Source: Anaeramoeba ignava
Lineage: Eukaryota > Metamonada > Anaeramoebidae
Assembly: GCA_028826165.1 (NCBI GenBank)
Contig: JAPDFW010000032.1
Coordinates: 1-61,196 of the forward strand
Direction of reading: 5' to 3'
Length of the DNA: 61,196 nt
A program made the translations under genes and the position numbers. The notes beneath the pieces were generated by a model. The model was not told the DNA's origin. It saw only the letters and a program-made list of their open reading frames with translations, and made no database searches. How positions within the stretch are numbered: the first letter of the stretch is position 1; each line of letters opens with the position of its first letter. This document shows, piece by piece, positions 11,408 to 25,065 of this stretch.

Positions 11408-14400
11408 ATGAATCAAATACTTTATTCAATTATTCCTGGAACTATTACAAAAATTAATGAAAGTAATTAATCAAATTTTCTCCTTATTTAAAATTAAAAG
11501 AAAAATATAAATTAAAATCATTTAAAAATTGATTAAAAAAAAAAATTCACACACATACAAAAAAAAAGATGCAATTAATTGGGGTTTACAAGGATTGATT
11601 GCATTTGGGTCACATTCTGCAATTGTAATTTTTGATCCAGTATCATTTTCAATTTTACAAGTTCTTGATGGACATGATTCTGAAGTTGTTTGTGTTCAAT
11701 GGTAAATTTAACAATTAAATTATAAATAAAATTATAAATAAAATTATAAATTAAATTATAAATAAAATTATAAATAAAATTATAAATAAAATTATAAATA
11801 AAATTATAAATAAAATTATAAATTAAATAATAAATTAAATTATAAATAAAATTATAAATTAAATTATAAATAAAATTATAAATAAAATTATAAATTAAAT
11901 TATAAATAAAATTATAAATAAAATTATAAATAAAATTATAAATAAAATTATAAATAAAATTATAAATAAAATTATAAATAAAATTATAAATAAAATTATA
12001 AATAAAATTATAAATAAAATTATAAATAAAATTATAAATAAAATTATAAATAAAATTATAAATAAAATTATAAATAAAATTATAAACAAAATTATAAATA
12101 AAAATTATAAATTAAAAATTATAAATTAAATTATAAATAAAAATTAATAAATTAAATTATAAATAAAAAATTATAAATAAAATTATAAAATAAAATTATA
12201 AATTAAAATTATAAATAAAATTATAAATAAAATTATAAATAAAAATTCATAAAATTATAAATAAAATTATAAAATAAAAATTATAAATAAAATTATAAAT
12301 AAAATTATAAATAAAATTATAAACAAAATTATAAATAAAATTATAAACAAAAATTATAAATAAAATTATATAAATAAAATTATAAATAAAATTATAAATA
12401 AAATTATAAATAAAATTATAAATAAAATTATAAATAAAATTATAAAAAAAAAATAAAATAAAATTATAAACAAAAATTATAAATAAAAATTATAAAAAAA
12501 AATAAATAAAAACAAAAATTATAAAATAAAATTATAAATAAAATTATAAATAAAATTATAAATAAAATTATAAATAAAATTATAAATTATAAAAAAAATT
12601 ATAAAATAAAATTATAAATAAAATTATAAATAAAATTAAAAAAAAATTATAAAATAAAATTATAAATTAAAATTATAAATAAAAATTATAAATAAAATTA
12701 TAAATAAAAAATTTCCATAAAATAAATAAAATTATAAATAAAATTATAAATAAAAATTATAAATAAAATTATAAATTATAAATAAAATTATAAATTAAAT
12801 TATAAATAAAATTATAAATAAAATATAAATAAAATTATAAATAAAATTATAAAAAATTAAAATTATAAATAAAAATAAAAATTATATAAATAAAATTATA
12901 AATAAAAATTATAAATAAAATTATAAATAAAAATTATAAATAAAATTATAAATAAAATTATAAATAAATAAAATTATAAATAAAATTATAAATAAAATTA
13001 TAAAATTAAAAAAATATAAATAAAAATTATAAATAAAATTATAAATAAAATTAAATTAAAATTATAAATTAAAATTATAAATAAAATTATAAATAAAATT
13101 ATAAATAAAAATAAATAAAATAAAAAAATAAAATAAAAAATATAAATAAAATTATAAATTAAAATTATAAATAAAATTATAAATAAAATTATAAATAAAA
13201 ATATAAATAAATTATAAATAAAATTATAAAAAAAAATTATAAATAAAAATTATAAATAAAATTATAAATAAAATATAAATTATAAATAAAATTATAAAAT
13301 AAAATTATAAATAAAATTATAAATAAATAAAATTATAAATAAAATTATAAAATAAAATTATAAATAAAATTATAAATAAAATTATAAATAAAATTATAAA
13401 TAAATTTATAAATAAAATTATATAAATAAAATTATAAATAAAATTATAAATAAAATTATAAATTAAAATTATAAATAAAATTATAAAATTAAAATTATAA
13501 ATAAAATTATAAATTAAAAATTATAAATAAAAAATAAAAATAAAATAAAATTATAAATAAAATTATAAATTAAAATTATAAATAAAATTATAAATTAAAT
13601 TATAAATAAAATTATAAATAAATTAAATTATAAATAAAAATTATAAATAAAATTATAAAATAAAATTATAAATAAAATTATAAATAAAATTATAAATAAA
13701 ATTATAAATAAAATTATAAATAAAATTATAAATAAAAATAAATAAAAATAAAAATAAATAAAAATATAAAATAAAATAATAAATAAAAAAATAAATTAAA
13801 ATAAAAATAAAAAAAAATATAAATAAAAATAAAAAATAAAATTATAAATAAATTATAAATAAAATAATAAATAAAATAATAAAATAAAATTATAAATAAA
13901 TTATAAATTAAATTATAAAATAAAATTATAAAATAAAATTATAAATAAAAATTATAAATAAAATATAAAAATAAAATAAAATATAAATAAAATTATAAAT
14001 AAAAATTATAAATAAAAATAAAATTATAAATAAAAATACAAATTATAAATTAAATTATAAATAAATTATAAATTAAAATAAAAATAAAAATATAAATAAA
14101 TTAAAATAAAATAAAATTATAAATAAAATTAAATAAAATTATAAATAAAATAATAAATTAAATTATAAATAAAATTATAAATAAAAATTATAAATTAAAA
14201 TTATAAATAAAATTATAAATTAAAATTATAAATAAAAATAATAAATTAAAATTATAAATAAAATTATAAATAAAAAATTATAAATAAAATTAAATAATAA
14301 ATTAAAATATAAATTAAATTATAAATAAAATTATAAATAAAATAATAAATTAAAATAAATAAATTATAAATAAAAATATAAATTAAATAAATTATAAATA

Positions 14401-17400
14401 AAATTATAAATAAAAATTATAAAAATAAATAAAAATTATAAAATAAAATTATAAATTAAAATTATAAATAAAATTAAAAAAAATTAAATTATAAAAAAAA
14501 TTATAAATAAAATTATAAATAAAATAAATAAATAAAAATTATAAATTAAATTATAAATAAAATTATAAATAAAATTATAAATAAAAATTATAAATAAAAT
14601 TATAAATAAAATTATAAATAAAATTATAAATTAAATTATAAAATAAAATTATATAAAATAAAATTATAAATAAAAATTATAAATAAAATTATAAATTAAA
14701 ATTATAAAATAAATTATAAATAAAATTATAAATAAAATTATAAATAAAATATAAATTAAAAATATAAATTAAATTATAAATAAAAATATAAATAAAATTA
14801 TAAATAAAATTATATAAATTATAAATAAAATTATAAATAAAATTATAAATTAAATTATAAAATTAAAATTATAAATAAAATTATAAATAAAATTATAAAA
14901 TAAAATTATAAATAAAATAAATAAATAAAATTATAAATAAAATTATAAATAAAATTATAAATAAAATTATAAATAAAATTATAAAATAAAATTATAAATA
15001 AAATTATAAATAAAATTATAAATAAAATTATAAATAAAATTATAAATAAAATTATAAATAAATTATAAATTATAAATTAAATTATAAAATTTAAATTATA
15101 AATTAAATTATAAATTAAATTATAAATTAAATTATAAATTAAATTATAAATAAAAATATAAAAATAAAATTATAAATAAAATTATAAATAAAATTATAAA
15201 TAAAAATTATAAATAAAATTATAAAAAATAAAAATATAAATAAAATTATAAATAAAATTATAAATTATAAAATTAAATAAAAAATAAATAAAATTATAAA
15301 TAAAAATAATAAATTAAATTATAAATTAAATTATAAATTAAATTATAAATTAAAAAATTATAAATTAAATTATAAATAAAATTATAAATAAAATAATAAA
15401 TAAAATTATAAATAAAAAATAAAAAATATTATAAATAAAATTATAAATAAAAATTATAAATAAAAATTATAAATTAAATTATAAAATAAATTATAAAATT
15501 AAATTATAAATTAAATTATAAATTAAATTATAAATAAAAATTATAAATTAAATAATAAATTAAATTATAAATAAAATTATAAATAAAATTATAAATTAAA
15601 TAATAAATTAAATTATAAATAAAATTTAAATTATAAATCCAAATTATAAATAAAATAATAAATTAAAATTATAAATTAAATTATAAATTAAATTATAAAT
15701 TAAATTATAAATTAAATTATAAATAAAATTATAAATTAAATTATAAATAAAATTATAAATAAAATTATAAATAAAAATTATAAATAAAATTATATAAATA
15801 AATTATAAATAAAATTATAAATAAAATTATAAATAAAATTATAAATTAAATTATAAATTAAATTATAAATAAAATTATAAATAAAATTATAAATTAAATT
15901 ATAAATAAAAATTATAAATAAAATTATAAAATAAATTATAAATAAAATTATAAAAATTAAATTATAAATTAAATTATAAATTAAATTATAAATTAAAATT
16001 ATAAATTAAATTATAAATAAAATTATAAATTAAAATTATAAATAAAATCAAGGATTAAATTATAAAATAAAAATTATAAATAAAATTATAAATTAAAATT
16101 ATAAATTAAATTATAAATAAAATTATAAATAAAATTATAAATAAAATTATAAATAAAATTATAAAATAATAAATTAAAATAATAAATAAAATTATAAAAA
16201 AAAATATAAATAAAAATTATAAATAAAATTATAAATAAAATTATAAATTAAAATTATAAATTAAATTATAAATTAAATTATAAAATAAATTATAAATTAA
16301 AATTATAAATTAAATTATAAATTAAATTATAAATTAAATTATAAATTAAATTATAAATTAAATTATAAATAAAATTATAAATAAATTATAAATAAATTAT
16401 AAATTAAATTATAAATTAAATTATAAATAAAATTATAAATAAAAATTATAAATTAAATTATTAATTAAATTATAAATAAAAATTATAAATAAAATTATAA
16501 ATTAAATTATAAATAAAATTATAAATTAAAATTATAAATTAAATTATAAATAAAATTATAAATTAAATTATAAATTAAATTATAAATAAAATTATAAATT
16601 AAATTATAAATAAAATTATAAATTAAATTATAAATTAAATTATAAATTAAATTATAAATAAAATTATAAATTAAATTATAAATTAAATTATAAATAAAAT
16701 TATAAATTAAATTATAAATAAAATTATAAATAAAATTATAAATAATATAAATTAAATTATAAATAAAATTATAAATAAAATTATAAATTAAATTATAAAT
16801 TAAATTATAAATAAAATTATAAATTAAATTATAAATTAAATTATAAATTAAATTATAAATTAAATTATAAATTAAATTATAAATTAAATTATAAATAAAA
16901 TTATTAATTAAAATTATAAATTAAATTATAAATCTATTTTAGGTCACCTTTACTTAATGAAAATGATTTAGAAAATCCTTATCATTCAATTCTTGCTTCT
17001 GGTGATGTTCTTGGTCAATTAATTATTTGGGATCCAATAAATGCTAAAATTATTACAAAACTTCCTGATATTAAAAAAAGAAAACAAAGAAGAAAAATTT
17101 TAGAAATTAAATGGATTGAACAAAATAAAAATTATCTTTTAACTTTGCAAACACCATCAATTATTACTTTATGGAATATTAATTTAAATTCAACTAATTC
17201 TGAAATTATTGAAATATGGCAATTAGATTTGGAAAAAACAAATGATATTCATGAATCTTGTTTATTTTTTGAATTGAATACATCACAAAATTATTCAATG
17301 ATAATTGGTTCTGATACTGGAAATTTATTTTTCACAAATGGTAATTAAAATTAAAAATGAAATTAAAATTTAAATTATAAATAAAATTAATATTAATATT

Positions 17401-20400
17401 AAAATTAAATTTAAAATTAAATTAAAATTATAAATAAAATTACAAATTAAAATTAAAATTATAATTAATATTAAAATTAAATTTATAAAATTATAAATTA
17501 AAAGAATTCAAAATCCACAAAAAAAGACCACCAAAAATTCTTCGGAAAATTAAAACAGAAAGTCATGAAACAACAAAATTTTTTTCAGAAGAGATTTACA
17601 CACCATCACCACAGGATTTAACAATTAAACAAATTCAATTTGATCCATTTCAAAAAGACATATTATATATTGTTTATGCAAGAGACATTACAATTTTAGA
17701 TTTAAGAATCAACATGGCAATTTCAAGAATAATTTTAAATGAAGCAAGATCATCATTTATTCAATTAGTTTTGACAAAGGCTCAAAATCATTTATTTTGT
17801 TTTCATGAAGATGGAAGTTTAAGTATTTGGGTTCAACGTGTTACTAATAAAGTTATTAAATATGAACCAATTACTTTTTGTGAACAACTTAGAATTATTA
17901 AAAAGAAAAATGATGGTTTTATTATTTCAAAATTAGTAGCTTCTCCTTTTAAACCTAATAATTTTATTTTTGTTTCTGAAAATGAAATGTAATTAAAATA
18001 TAAATTAAAATTAATATTAAAATTCATTTATAAAATTTAAATTATAATTATATAAATTTTTTCGTTTTAGTTGGAAATTAACTTACAAAACTAAAAGAAA
18101 AAGAATGCAAAAAAAAGAATATGAACCTAAAATTTTATTAACAGGTTTATTTGAATTAATTAATTCCCCAATAACTTGTATGAGTGTTTCAGAATATAAT
18201 CGTAATTTAATTGGAATTGGAACAGAAAAAGGAAATATTCAAGTAAAAAAAAAAACCAACTTAAATTCTTTTAAAAATTCACAAAATAAAATAATATTTT
18301 TTTTTTTAATTTTTAGATCTTTAGTTTAGAGAAGTTTTTAATTAAATCATCATTTTTCATTTTAAATTCTCCTATTCGTGGTTTAAAATGGATTAGTGAA
18401 GATAAAATAATATGTTTTGGATACAAAATGTAAATTTATATTCATTTTCATTAAAAAAAAATAATAAAGTTTTTTTTATATTCTTTTTTTTTAGGGAAGA
18501 AAATTCTTATAAAAATCAAATTTTTATTCTTGATATTCAATCAGGATTTTTAAAAGAAATTCAAATTAAATTAGCAGAAAATGATTTTATTAGAAAAATT
18601 AAATTATCACCAAAACAACGTTATTTAGCAATTCTTTATAATAATTTGTTAGTGTTTTTTTTTTATTCATTTCATAAAATATTTATATTTATATTTATAT
18701 TTATATTTATAATAATAACAAAGAAAACCGGAAATTTGGGATCTTTTATTTTCAGAAAAATTTGAACCAATTTATAAAAAAAAGATTTCAGATTTTTTAT
18801 GGAAAGCAAATGAAAGATCAGATAAAGAAACATTTGTTTTTGCAACTAGAAAAGAAGGTTTTTTAAAAAATAATTTTTTAAAAAAATTAAATGAAAAAAA
18901 CAAAATAATTTTAATAATAATAAAAAAAAATAAAAGCAACTGGATTTCTTTGTTCAATTGAAGATCAAACATTATCACCTATTAGTAATATTTCTTTCCC
19001 AAAGTCAATGACAAAAACAAGTTGTATAGATTGGAACCGATTGTAAATATTAAAATTAAATTAATTCCGAAAAAAAATATTTATATTAAAAACCATTTTT
19101 TTTTACTTTTGTTTTATTATTTAAAATTAAAAAGAGTTTTAATATTTGGAAATTATTCAGGAAATTTATATTGCGCTTTTATTAAACCAGAATTTAAAAC
19201 TACAATTATTCAAGTTGGAGTAACTAGAATTGATCAAATCAAATTATCACCAAATCCAAATTCATTTTTATTGCTTGTTTTATTTATTGATGGAGAAATG
19301 TCAATTATAAATTTGAAAAATTATCAAAAAATTACATCAAATACTTCAAAATTGCAATTTAAGTATAGGATTACAAATGCAGATTGGATTTCTGAAACAA
19401 AAATAGTTGCAAGTAAGATATAATTTTAATAATAATTTTATAAATAATTTTAATAATAATTTAAAATATAATTTTAATAATAATTTTAATAATAATTTTA
19501 ATAATAATTTTATAAATAATTTTAATAATAATTTTAAATATAATTTTAATAATATTTTTAATAATAATTTTAATAATAATTTTAATAATAATTTTAATAA
19601 TAATTTTATTAATAATTTTAAATATAATTTTATTAATAATTTTAATAATAATTTTAAATATAATTTTAATAATAATTTTAATAATAATTTTAATAATAAT
19701 TTTAAATATAATTTTAATAATAATTTTAAATATAATTTTAAATATAATTTTAATAATAATTTTAAATATAATTTTAAATATAATTTTAATAATAATTTTA
19801 AATATAATTTTAAATATAATTTTAATAATAATTTTATTAATAATTTTAAATATAATTTTAATAATAATTTTAAATATAATTTTAATAATAATTTTAATAA
19901 TAATTTTAAATAGTGTGTAGTGATGGATTTTTAAGAATATTTGATGATAAACTAATTTGTCAAAATACAATTATTAATATTAATAATTTTACCAAAAAAC
20001 CTCAAGCACCTTATTTATTTCCTTATAAAACAACATTAAGTTTAAAAACTGCCTTTCAATACGGATTAAAAATCATTGAGAACTCAAATGAAATTGAAGA
20101 TGAAGAAATATTTTATATTATAAAAGATGATGAAAACGAAGTTAATAAACAATTGATTGAAATAAATAGTTCAATTTCAAACAAAACAAAGAAAGGAATT
20201 TCCAAATGTGATAATATTCCTGAATTATGTATTTTTACATCATTGTTTTTTGGAGATCAAAAAGAAGAAAGATTCTGGAAATTAGTTCTTCATTACCTTC
20301 AGTTTTTTTCGAACAATCAAGAACTATTAAAAGAAATAGAAAATCAAATTGAAAATCAAAATAAAAATGAAAATCAAAAAGAAAATCAAAATCAAAATCA

Positions 20401-21553
20401 AAATATAAATCAAAATCAAAATCAAAATCAAAATCAAAAAGAAAATGAAAATGAAAAAGAAAATGAAAAAGAAAATATTATTGAACATTATGATGATGAT
20501 GATGAAACAGAAATCCAAAAACAAATATTAGAAGATGAATATTTTTCAAAACCCAAAAAAGAAAGACTTTTTTCACTTTCAAGGAATTTTGGATTATTTC
20601 AAGAAACAGAGAAACTCAAACAAGACAGACTTCAAACAGCAGATTTCCACCAAACTTTCAGAGGGAATTTATATCCACTTGGGAAAATTATTATTGATGA
20701 TTATAATTTATTAAATCAACATTCAAAATCATTACCAATATTGATGGAAACACAAATGAAGAATCCAAGTTTTTTCCGAGATATGATGTTTGCAATAGCG
20801 ATATCTTCGCAAATTTCAAAAGATCAAACAATTCAAACAATCAAACAAATTGGAAGTAATTTAATTCTCAATGGAAATCATCATGATGGAGCTGAACTTT
20901 TATGTTGTTCTGGATTGCATGAAGAAGCTTGTAATTTATTACAAAATATTGGTAAATGGACTTATTCTTGTCGAATTGCAAAGTTTCATTTACCGTTTGA
21001 AAAAAGCAAATTAATTTTCCAAAAATATGCAAATCATTTACTTGTTCAAAAGAATCAAGAAAAAGCAATTGAAATTTTTTTGATGATTGGAGATTTTCAT
21101 TCTGTTTTACAATTTTTAGTTGAATTGAAAAAATTTGATTTAGCTTATCTATTTTATCTTTCATGCAAAAAATTTGGATTTTTAACTAAAATTGAAGAAG
21201 AAAATTTAAAAGAAAATTTAAAAGAAAATTTAAAAGAAAATGAAAATGAAAATTTAAAAGAAAATGAAAATGAAAATGAAAATGAAAATGAAAATTTAAA
21301 AGAAAATGAAAATCAAAATCAAAATGAAAATCAAAATCAAAATGATTCAATTTCTTTAAAAGATTTTATCCAAAAACCTTTTTCTTTAATTCCTTTAAAT
21401 GATTTGATTTTAAAATCCAAAATTGAATATGGAAACTTTGTTTTTCAACTTGGATTGATTAATTTTGCAAAGAATATTTGGATTAATTGTGGAGAAAGAG
21501 GAAAAGAATTAATTGGAAAGAATTTCCCAAAAAAAGAAGAAAAACAAAATTAA
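11408..21553 (+). CDS. WDR11: WDR11 homologue (twin WD40 propeller trafficking protein)
   Basis: Eleven exons: 11408-11462, 11569-11701, 16943-17340, 17505-17988, 18071-18242, 18317-18429, 18495-18647, 18724-18857, 18937-19042, 19135-19412, 19914-21553. They total 3,666 nt, or 1,221 aa, close to animal WDR11 (about 1,224). Recognisable stretches include NWGLQGLIAFGSHSAIVIFD, DGHDSEVVCVQW, LLTGLFELINSPITCMSV, KPEIWDLLF, LVLIFGNYSGNLYC and VAMCSDGFLRIFDDK. A C-terminal helical solenoid contains IGSNLILNGNHHDGAELLCC. EN/QN tracts sit at about residues 815-864 and 1102-1152. WDR11 with FAM91A1 tethers AP-1-derived vesicles at the trans-Golgi network. Adjacent divergent AP-4 beta fits this trafficking theme. 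Most introns are 70-165 bp; intron 2 is 5.2 kb. Several acceptors are A-rich (AAAAG). Confidence 0.92.
11702..16942 (+). repeat. 5.24 kb WDR11 intron 2: TAAATAAAATTA satellite
   Basis: The whole intron between donor GGTAAAT and acceptor TATTTTAG is built from AAATTATAAATA / AAATTATAAATT units of about 12 bp with indels. The sense strand has virtually no G: the only clear internal G is in ATCAAGGATT near 16050. The two flanking exons join within a Trp codon (TG|G) to give VVCVQWSPLLNEND. This is the largest intron in the window. Confidence 0.9.
19413..19913 (+). repeat. WDR11 intron 10: TTTTAATAATAA array
   Basis: This 501 bp intron is made of TTTTAATAATAA units with TTTTAAATATAA and TTTTATAAATAA variants. 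Donor is GTAAGATA and acceptor AAATAG. The exons join as GCA A|TG TGT AGT (VAMCSDGF), matching the WDR11 segment before the C-terminal solenoid. No G occurs on the sense strand inside the array. Confidence 0.87.
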
Positions 21554-21688
21554 TTTTTTGAAAAAGAAACAAAACAATTTCTTTTTCATTTTATTTTCAT
21601 TTTTTTTTAAATCAATTTGAATTGAAAGAATTCAAACAAAAAAAAGAGAAACAATTTTTTTATTTTCATTTTTTTTTAAACTTCAAAA

Positions 21689-24600
21689 ATGATTTCAAAT
21701 AAAATTAATGAAAAATTTTTATCAATTTGTTTGAATGAAACAACAACTGAAAAATTAAAAAACAAAATTTTTGAAAAAATAGATATTTCAGTTTGTAATG
21801 AAAGTGGAGAAACAGGATTACATTTAGCATGTAAAAATAATAACGAGAATTCAATTGAAATTATTAAATACTTAGTTGAAAAAGGAATAGAAATAAATCA
21901 AAAGACAATTTATGGACTTTCTGCTTTAGCTTTAGCATGTGAGACGCAGAAAAAAAAATCATTTGAGATTATCAAGTATTTAATTGAAAGGGGAGCAAGT
22001 ATTGATGATAAAACAGAGTTTCAAGAAACTCATTTACATTTAGTTTGTGAACATCAAAATGAAAAATTGTTTGAAATTGTTAAATATTTAGTTGAAAAAG
22101 GTGTTGATATCAATTTAGAATCTTTCAGAAGAGGAACACCGTTGAATTCAGTTTGTTTTAATCTAAATCAAAATGAAGATGTATTGAAAGTTGTTAAATA
22201 TTTGGTTCAAAAAGGAGCTGATATTAATTTTCAAACTTATATGAAAGATACTCTTTTGCATTCTATTTGCAGAAATAAGAATAAAAGCAGAATATCAATT
22301 GAGGTTATTAAATTTCTTCTTTCAAAAGGATTAAATGTTAATTCTAAGAATGAAAGAAAAGAAACTGCATTGCATTTAGTTTGTGAAAATCAAATTCAAA
22401 TTCAAAATGAAATTTCGTTTGAAATTATTCAATTACTTATTTCAAAAGGTGCAAATACTAATGCTAAAAATGATATAAAAGAAACACCTTTACATTTGAT
22501 TTGCAAAAATCCAAAAAAAAGCAAAATATTGGTTGAAATTATTAAATTTCTTGTTTCAAAAGGAGCAAACGTTAATGCTAAAAATGATAGTAAAGAAACA
22601 CCATTACATTTAGTTTGTCGAATTGAGAAACAAAATCAAGATGAAATTGTAAATCAAATTGAATTTGATTTTGCAAATGAAATTCAATTTGAAAATGAAA
22701 ATTTAAATGGAAATCAAAATGAAAATTTAAATTTAAATCAAAATGAAAATGAAAATGAAAATGAAGAAAATCTATTTGAAATTATCAAATTTTTTGTTTC
22801 CAAAAAAGCAAATTTGAATTATAAAACTCGTAGAAAAGAAACGCCTTTATATTTACTTTCTCAAAGAAAAGATAAGAATTTATTTGAAACGGTTCAATTT
22901 CTTGTTTCAAAAGGCGCAAATGTGAATATCAAAACTGAAAGAGATGAAACACCTTTGCAGAATTTTTGTTATCAAAATTCATTCGAAATTGTGAAATTTT
23001 TGATAGAAAAAAAGGCGAATGTGAATACCAAAACAAAAAACACAAATCAAACAGCTCTTCATTTGGCCTGCCAAAGTAATTCATTTGAAATTGTGGAATT
23101 GCTTATTGGAAATAAAGCTAATATCAATGCGAAATCACACGATCAAGAAACACCTTTACATTTTGCTTGTAAAAACCCAAATTCATCTTTTGAACTGATT
23201 AAATTTCTTGTTTCAAAAGGAGCCGATCCAAATATTCAAACAACATTTCAAAACGAAACAGCTTTGCATTTTGTTTGTAAATATAAGCATGGAAATGCAT
23301 TTGAAATTATCAACTTTCTCATTTCAAAAGGAGCAAATATTCTCAACACAACAAAAAATGGAGAAACCATTTTGCATAGTGCTTGTCAAAACAAAAATCC
23401 GCTTGAAATTGTGAAACTTGTTATTGAAAAGGGAGTTGATATTAATTCAGCAACAAAATTTGGACAAACTCCTTTGCATTTTGCTTGTCAAAATAATAAT
23501 TGTGTTGAAATGGTCAAGTATCTTATTGAAAAGGGAGCTGATATCAATTCACGAACAAATTTTGGGCAAATTCCTTTTCATTTTATTTGCCAAAATGAAA
23601 ATGAAAAAGCTTTTGAAATGATTAAATTTTTTGTTGAAAGAGGAGTTGATATTGAAGCAAAAACTAGTCATGAAGAAACACCCTTGAGTTATATTTGTGT
23701 AAGTAAAAACCGAAATGCATTACAAGCGATGGAATTTCTTGTAGAAAATGGAGCAAATATTTATGCAAAAAACGAGCAAAACAAATCATATCTTCATTTA
23801 GTTTGCCAAAATCAAAATGGAAAAAATTCATTTAAGATCATTAAGTATTTGATTGGAAAAGGACTTGATATCAATCTCAAATCAGTTTATGAAGAATCAC
23901 CTCTTTGTGATGCATTGAAGAACAGAAATCTTTATGCAACCCAAATTTTATTAATGAATGATGCAAATATTTTCGATTTTTATGATTCACAAAGTTTAAA
24001 AACTTCAAAACAATTTATTCAGTTATTTTCTCAAGTTTACTCAATCAATGATGATTTGAATAATTTATTAAAATCAGATGAAAATTTTTCCGATTTTCAA
24101 ATTGAATCAAATGATTCTTTCAAATTTGAAGTTCATAAAATAATTCTTTTAACAAGATTTGAAAAGGATGAAAAAATATTGGAAAAATTTATTAAAGTTT
24201 GTAAACAAAAACCAAAAGAAGATGTTCAATTTGCTTTGAATTTTCTTTACACTGGATTTGTTGGTTTTGAGACTTTTTACAATCAATTTTCTTTTCCAGT
24301 TGATTCTGAAAATTATATTAAAAGTCGAGAAGAACTTTGGGAATTATTGAAAAAACAAGAAAATGAAATTATGGAATTTTTCAAAGAAATTGGAGTTAAT
24401 GATAAATGGTTTGAAACAAAAAAGGGAAGAAGAGGAGTAATAAGAGATTTAGTGAAAATGTATGAAGAAGATTCAACAAAAGATTTTAGAATAATTTTCA
24501 ATGAAAATCAAAATCAAAATCAAAATCAAAATGAAAATCAAAATATAAATCAAAATCAAAATCAAAATCAAAATCAAAATCAAAATCAAAATCAAAATGA

Positions 24601-24925
24601 AAATGAAAATCTAAATCAAAATATAAATCAAAATCAAAATGAAAATGAAATTAAAATTCATAAAATTATATTGATATTAAGAAGTGAATTATTTAAAGGG
24701 ATGTTTTTAAATGTTCAAGATTCTTCAAATCAAGTTCATGATTATTCAGAAAAATCATTTGAAACAATTCAACAATTAATTTATTTTCTTTATCATGATG
24801 AATTTAATAATGAAACAAAAGAAATTCCAAAAGAAATTATTGAAGAATTTGAAGATTTAAAAGATTATTATCAATTAAATGATAATTCATTAATTGATTT
24901 ATTATTAAAATGGGAAAGAAATTAA
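21689..24925 (+). CDS. Ankyrin-repeat BTB protein
   Basis: An intronless 1,078-residue protein. About 19 ankyrin repeats fill residues 30-770; a typical unit is GQTPLHFACQNNNCVEMVKY followed by LIEKGADINSR. One repeat (about residues 320-360) is expanded by an EN/QN tract. The C-terminal 290 residues hold BTB-type sequence in two pieces: FSDFQIESNDSFKFEVHKII (about 800-820), then after a QN/EN insert IKIHKIILILRSELFKGMFL, FETIQQLIYFLYHDEF and a C-terminal helix pair. BTB proteins commonly serve as substrate adaptors for Cullin-3 ubiquitin ligases; that role is inferred. It starts 135 bp after the WDR11 stop. Confidence 0.88.
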   Translation: MISNKINEKFLSICLNETTTEKLKNKIFEKIDISVCNESGETGLHLACKNNNENSIEIIKYLVEKGIEINQKTIYGLSALALACETQKKKSFEIIKYLIERGASIDDKTEFQETHLHLVCEHQNEKLFEIVKYLVEKGVDINLESFRRGTPLNSVCFNLNQNEDVLKVVKYLVQKGADINFQTYMKDTLLHSICRNKNKSRISIEVIKFLLSKGLNVNSKNERKETALHLVCENQIQIQNEISFEIIQLLISKGANTNAKNDIKETPLHLICKNPKKSKILVEIIKFLVSKGANVNAKNDSKETPLHLVCRIEKQNQDEIVNQIEFDFANEIQFENENLNGNQNENLNLNQNENENENEENLFEIIKFFVSKKANLNYKTRRKETPLYLLSQRKDKNLFETVQFLVSKGANVNIKTERDETPLQNFCYQNSFEIVKFLIEKKANVNTKTKNTNQTALHLACQSNSFEIVELLIGNKANINAKSHDQETPLHFACKNPNSSFELIKFLVSKGADPNIQTTFQNETALHFVCKYKHGNAFEIINFLISKGANILNTTKNGETILHSACQNKNPLEIVKLVIEKGVDINSATKFGQTPLHFACQNNNCVEMVKYLIEKGADINSRTNFGQIPFHFICQNENEKAFEMIKFFVERGVDIEAKTSHEETPLSYICVSKNRNALQAMEFLVENGANIYAKNEQNKSYLHLVCQNQNGKNSFKIIKYLIGKGLDINLKSVYEESPLCDALKNRNLYATQILLMNDANIFDFYDSQSLKTSKQFIQLFSQVYSINDDLNNLLKSDENFSDFQIESNDSFKFEVHKIILLTRFEKDEKILEKFIKVCKQKPKEDVQFALNFLYTGFVGFETFYNQFSFPVDSENYIKSREELWELLKKQENEIMEFFKEIGVNDKWFETKKGRRGVIRDLVKMYEEDSTKDFRIIFNENQNQNQNQNENQNINQNQNQNQNQNQNQNQNENENLNQNINQNQNENEIKIHKIILILRSELFKGMFLNVQDSSNQVHDYSEKSFETIQQLIYFLYHDEFNNETKEIPKEIIEEFEDLKDYYQLNDNSLIDLLLKWERN

Positions 24926-25065
24926 TTTAATTTAATTTAAAATAAAAAAAAAAAAAGCAAATACTATAAAAGAAAACAAGAAAAAAAATTTTTTTTTCAT
25001 TTTTTCATTTTTTTCTTTTCAATTTTTTTTTTTAAATTTAAATTAAACAATAAAAAAACAACAAA

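Noticed and set aside
19407-19970. Long open frames of NNNF and IIKI repeats on both strands
   Set aside because: These are translations of the WDR11 intron 10 array; the flanking exons join across it in phase.
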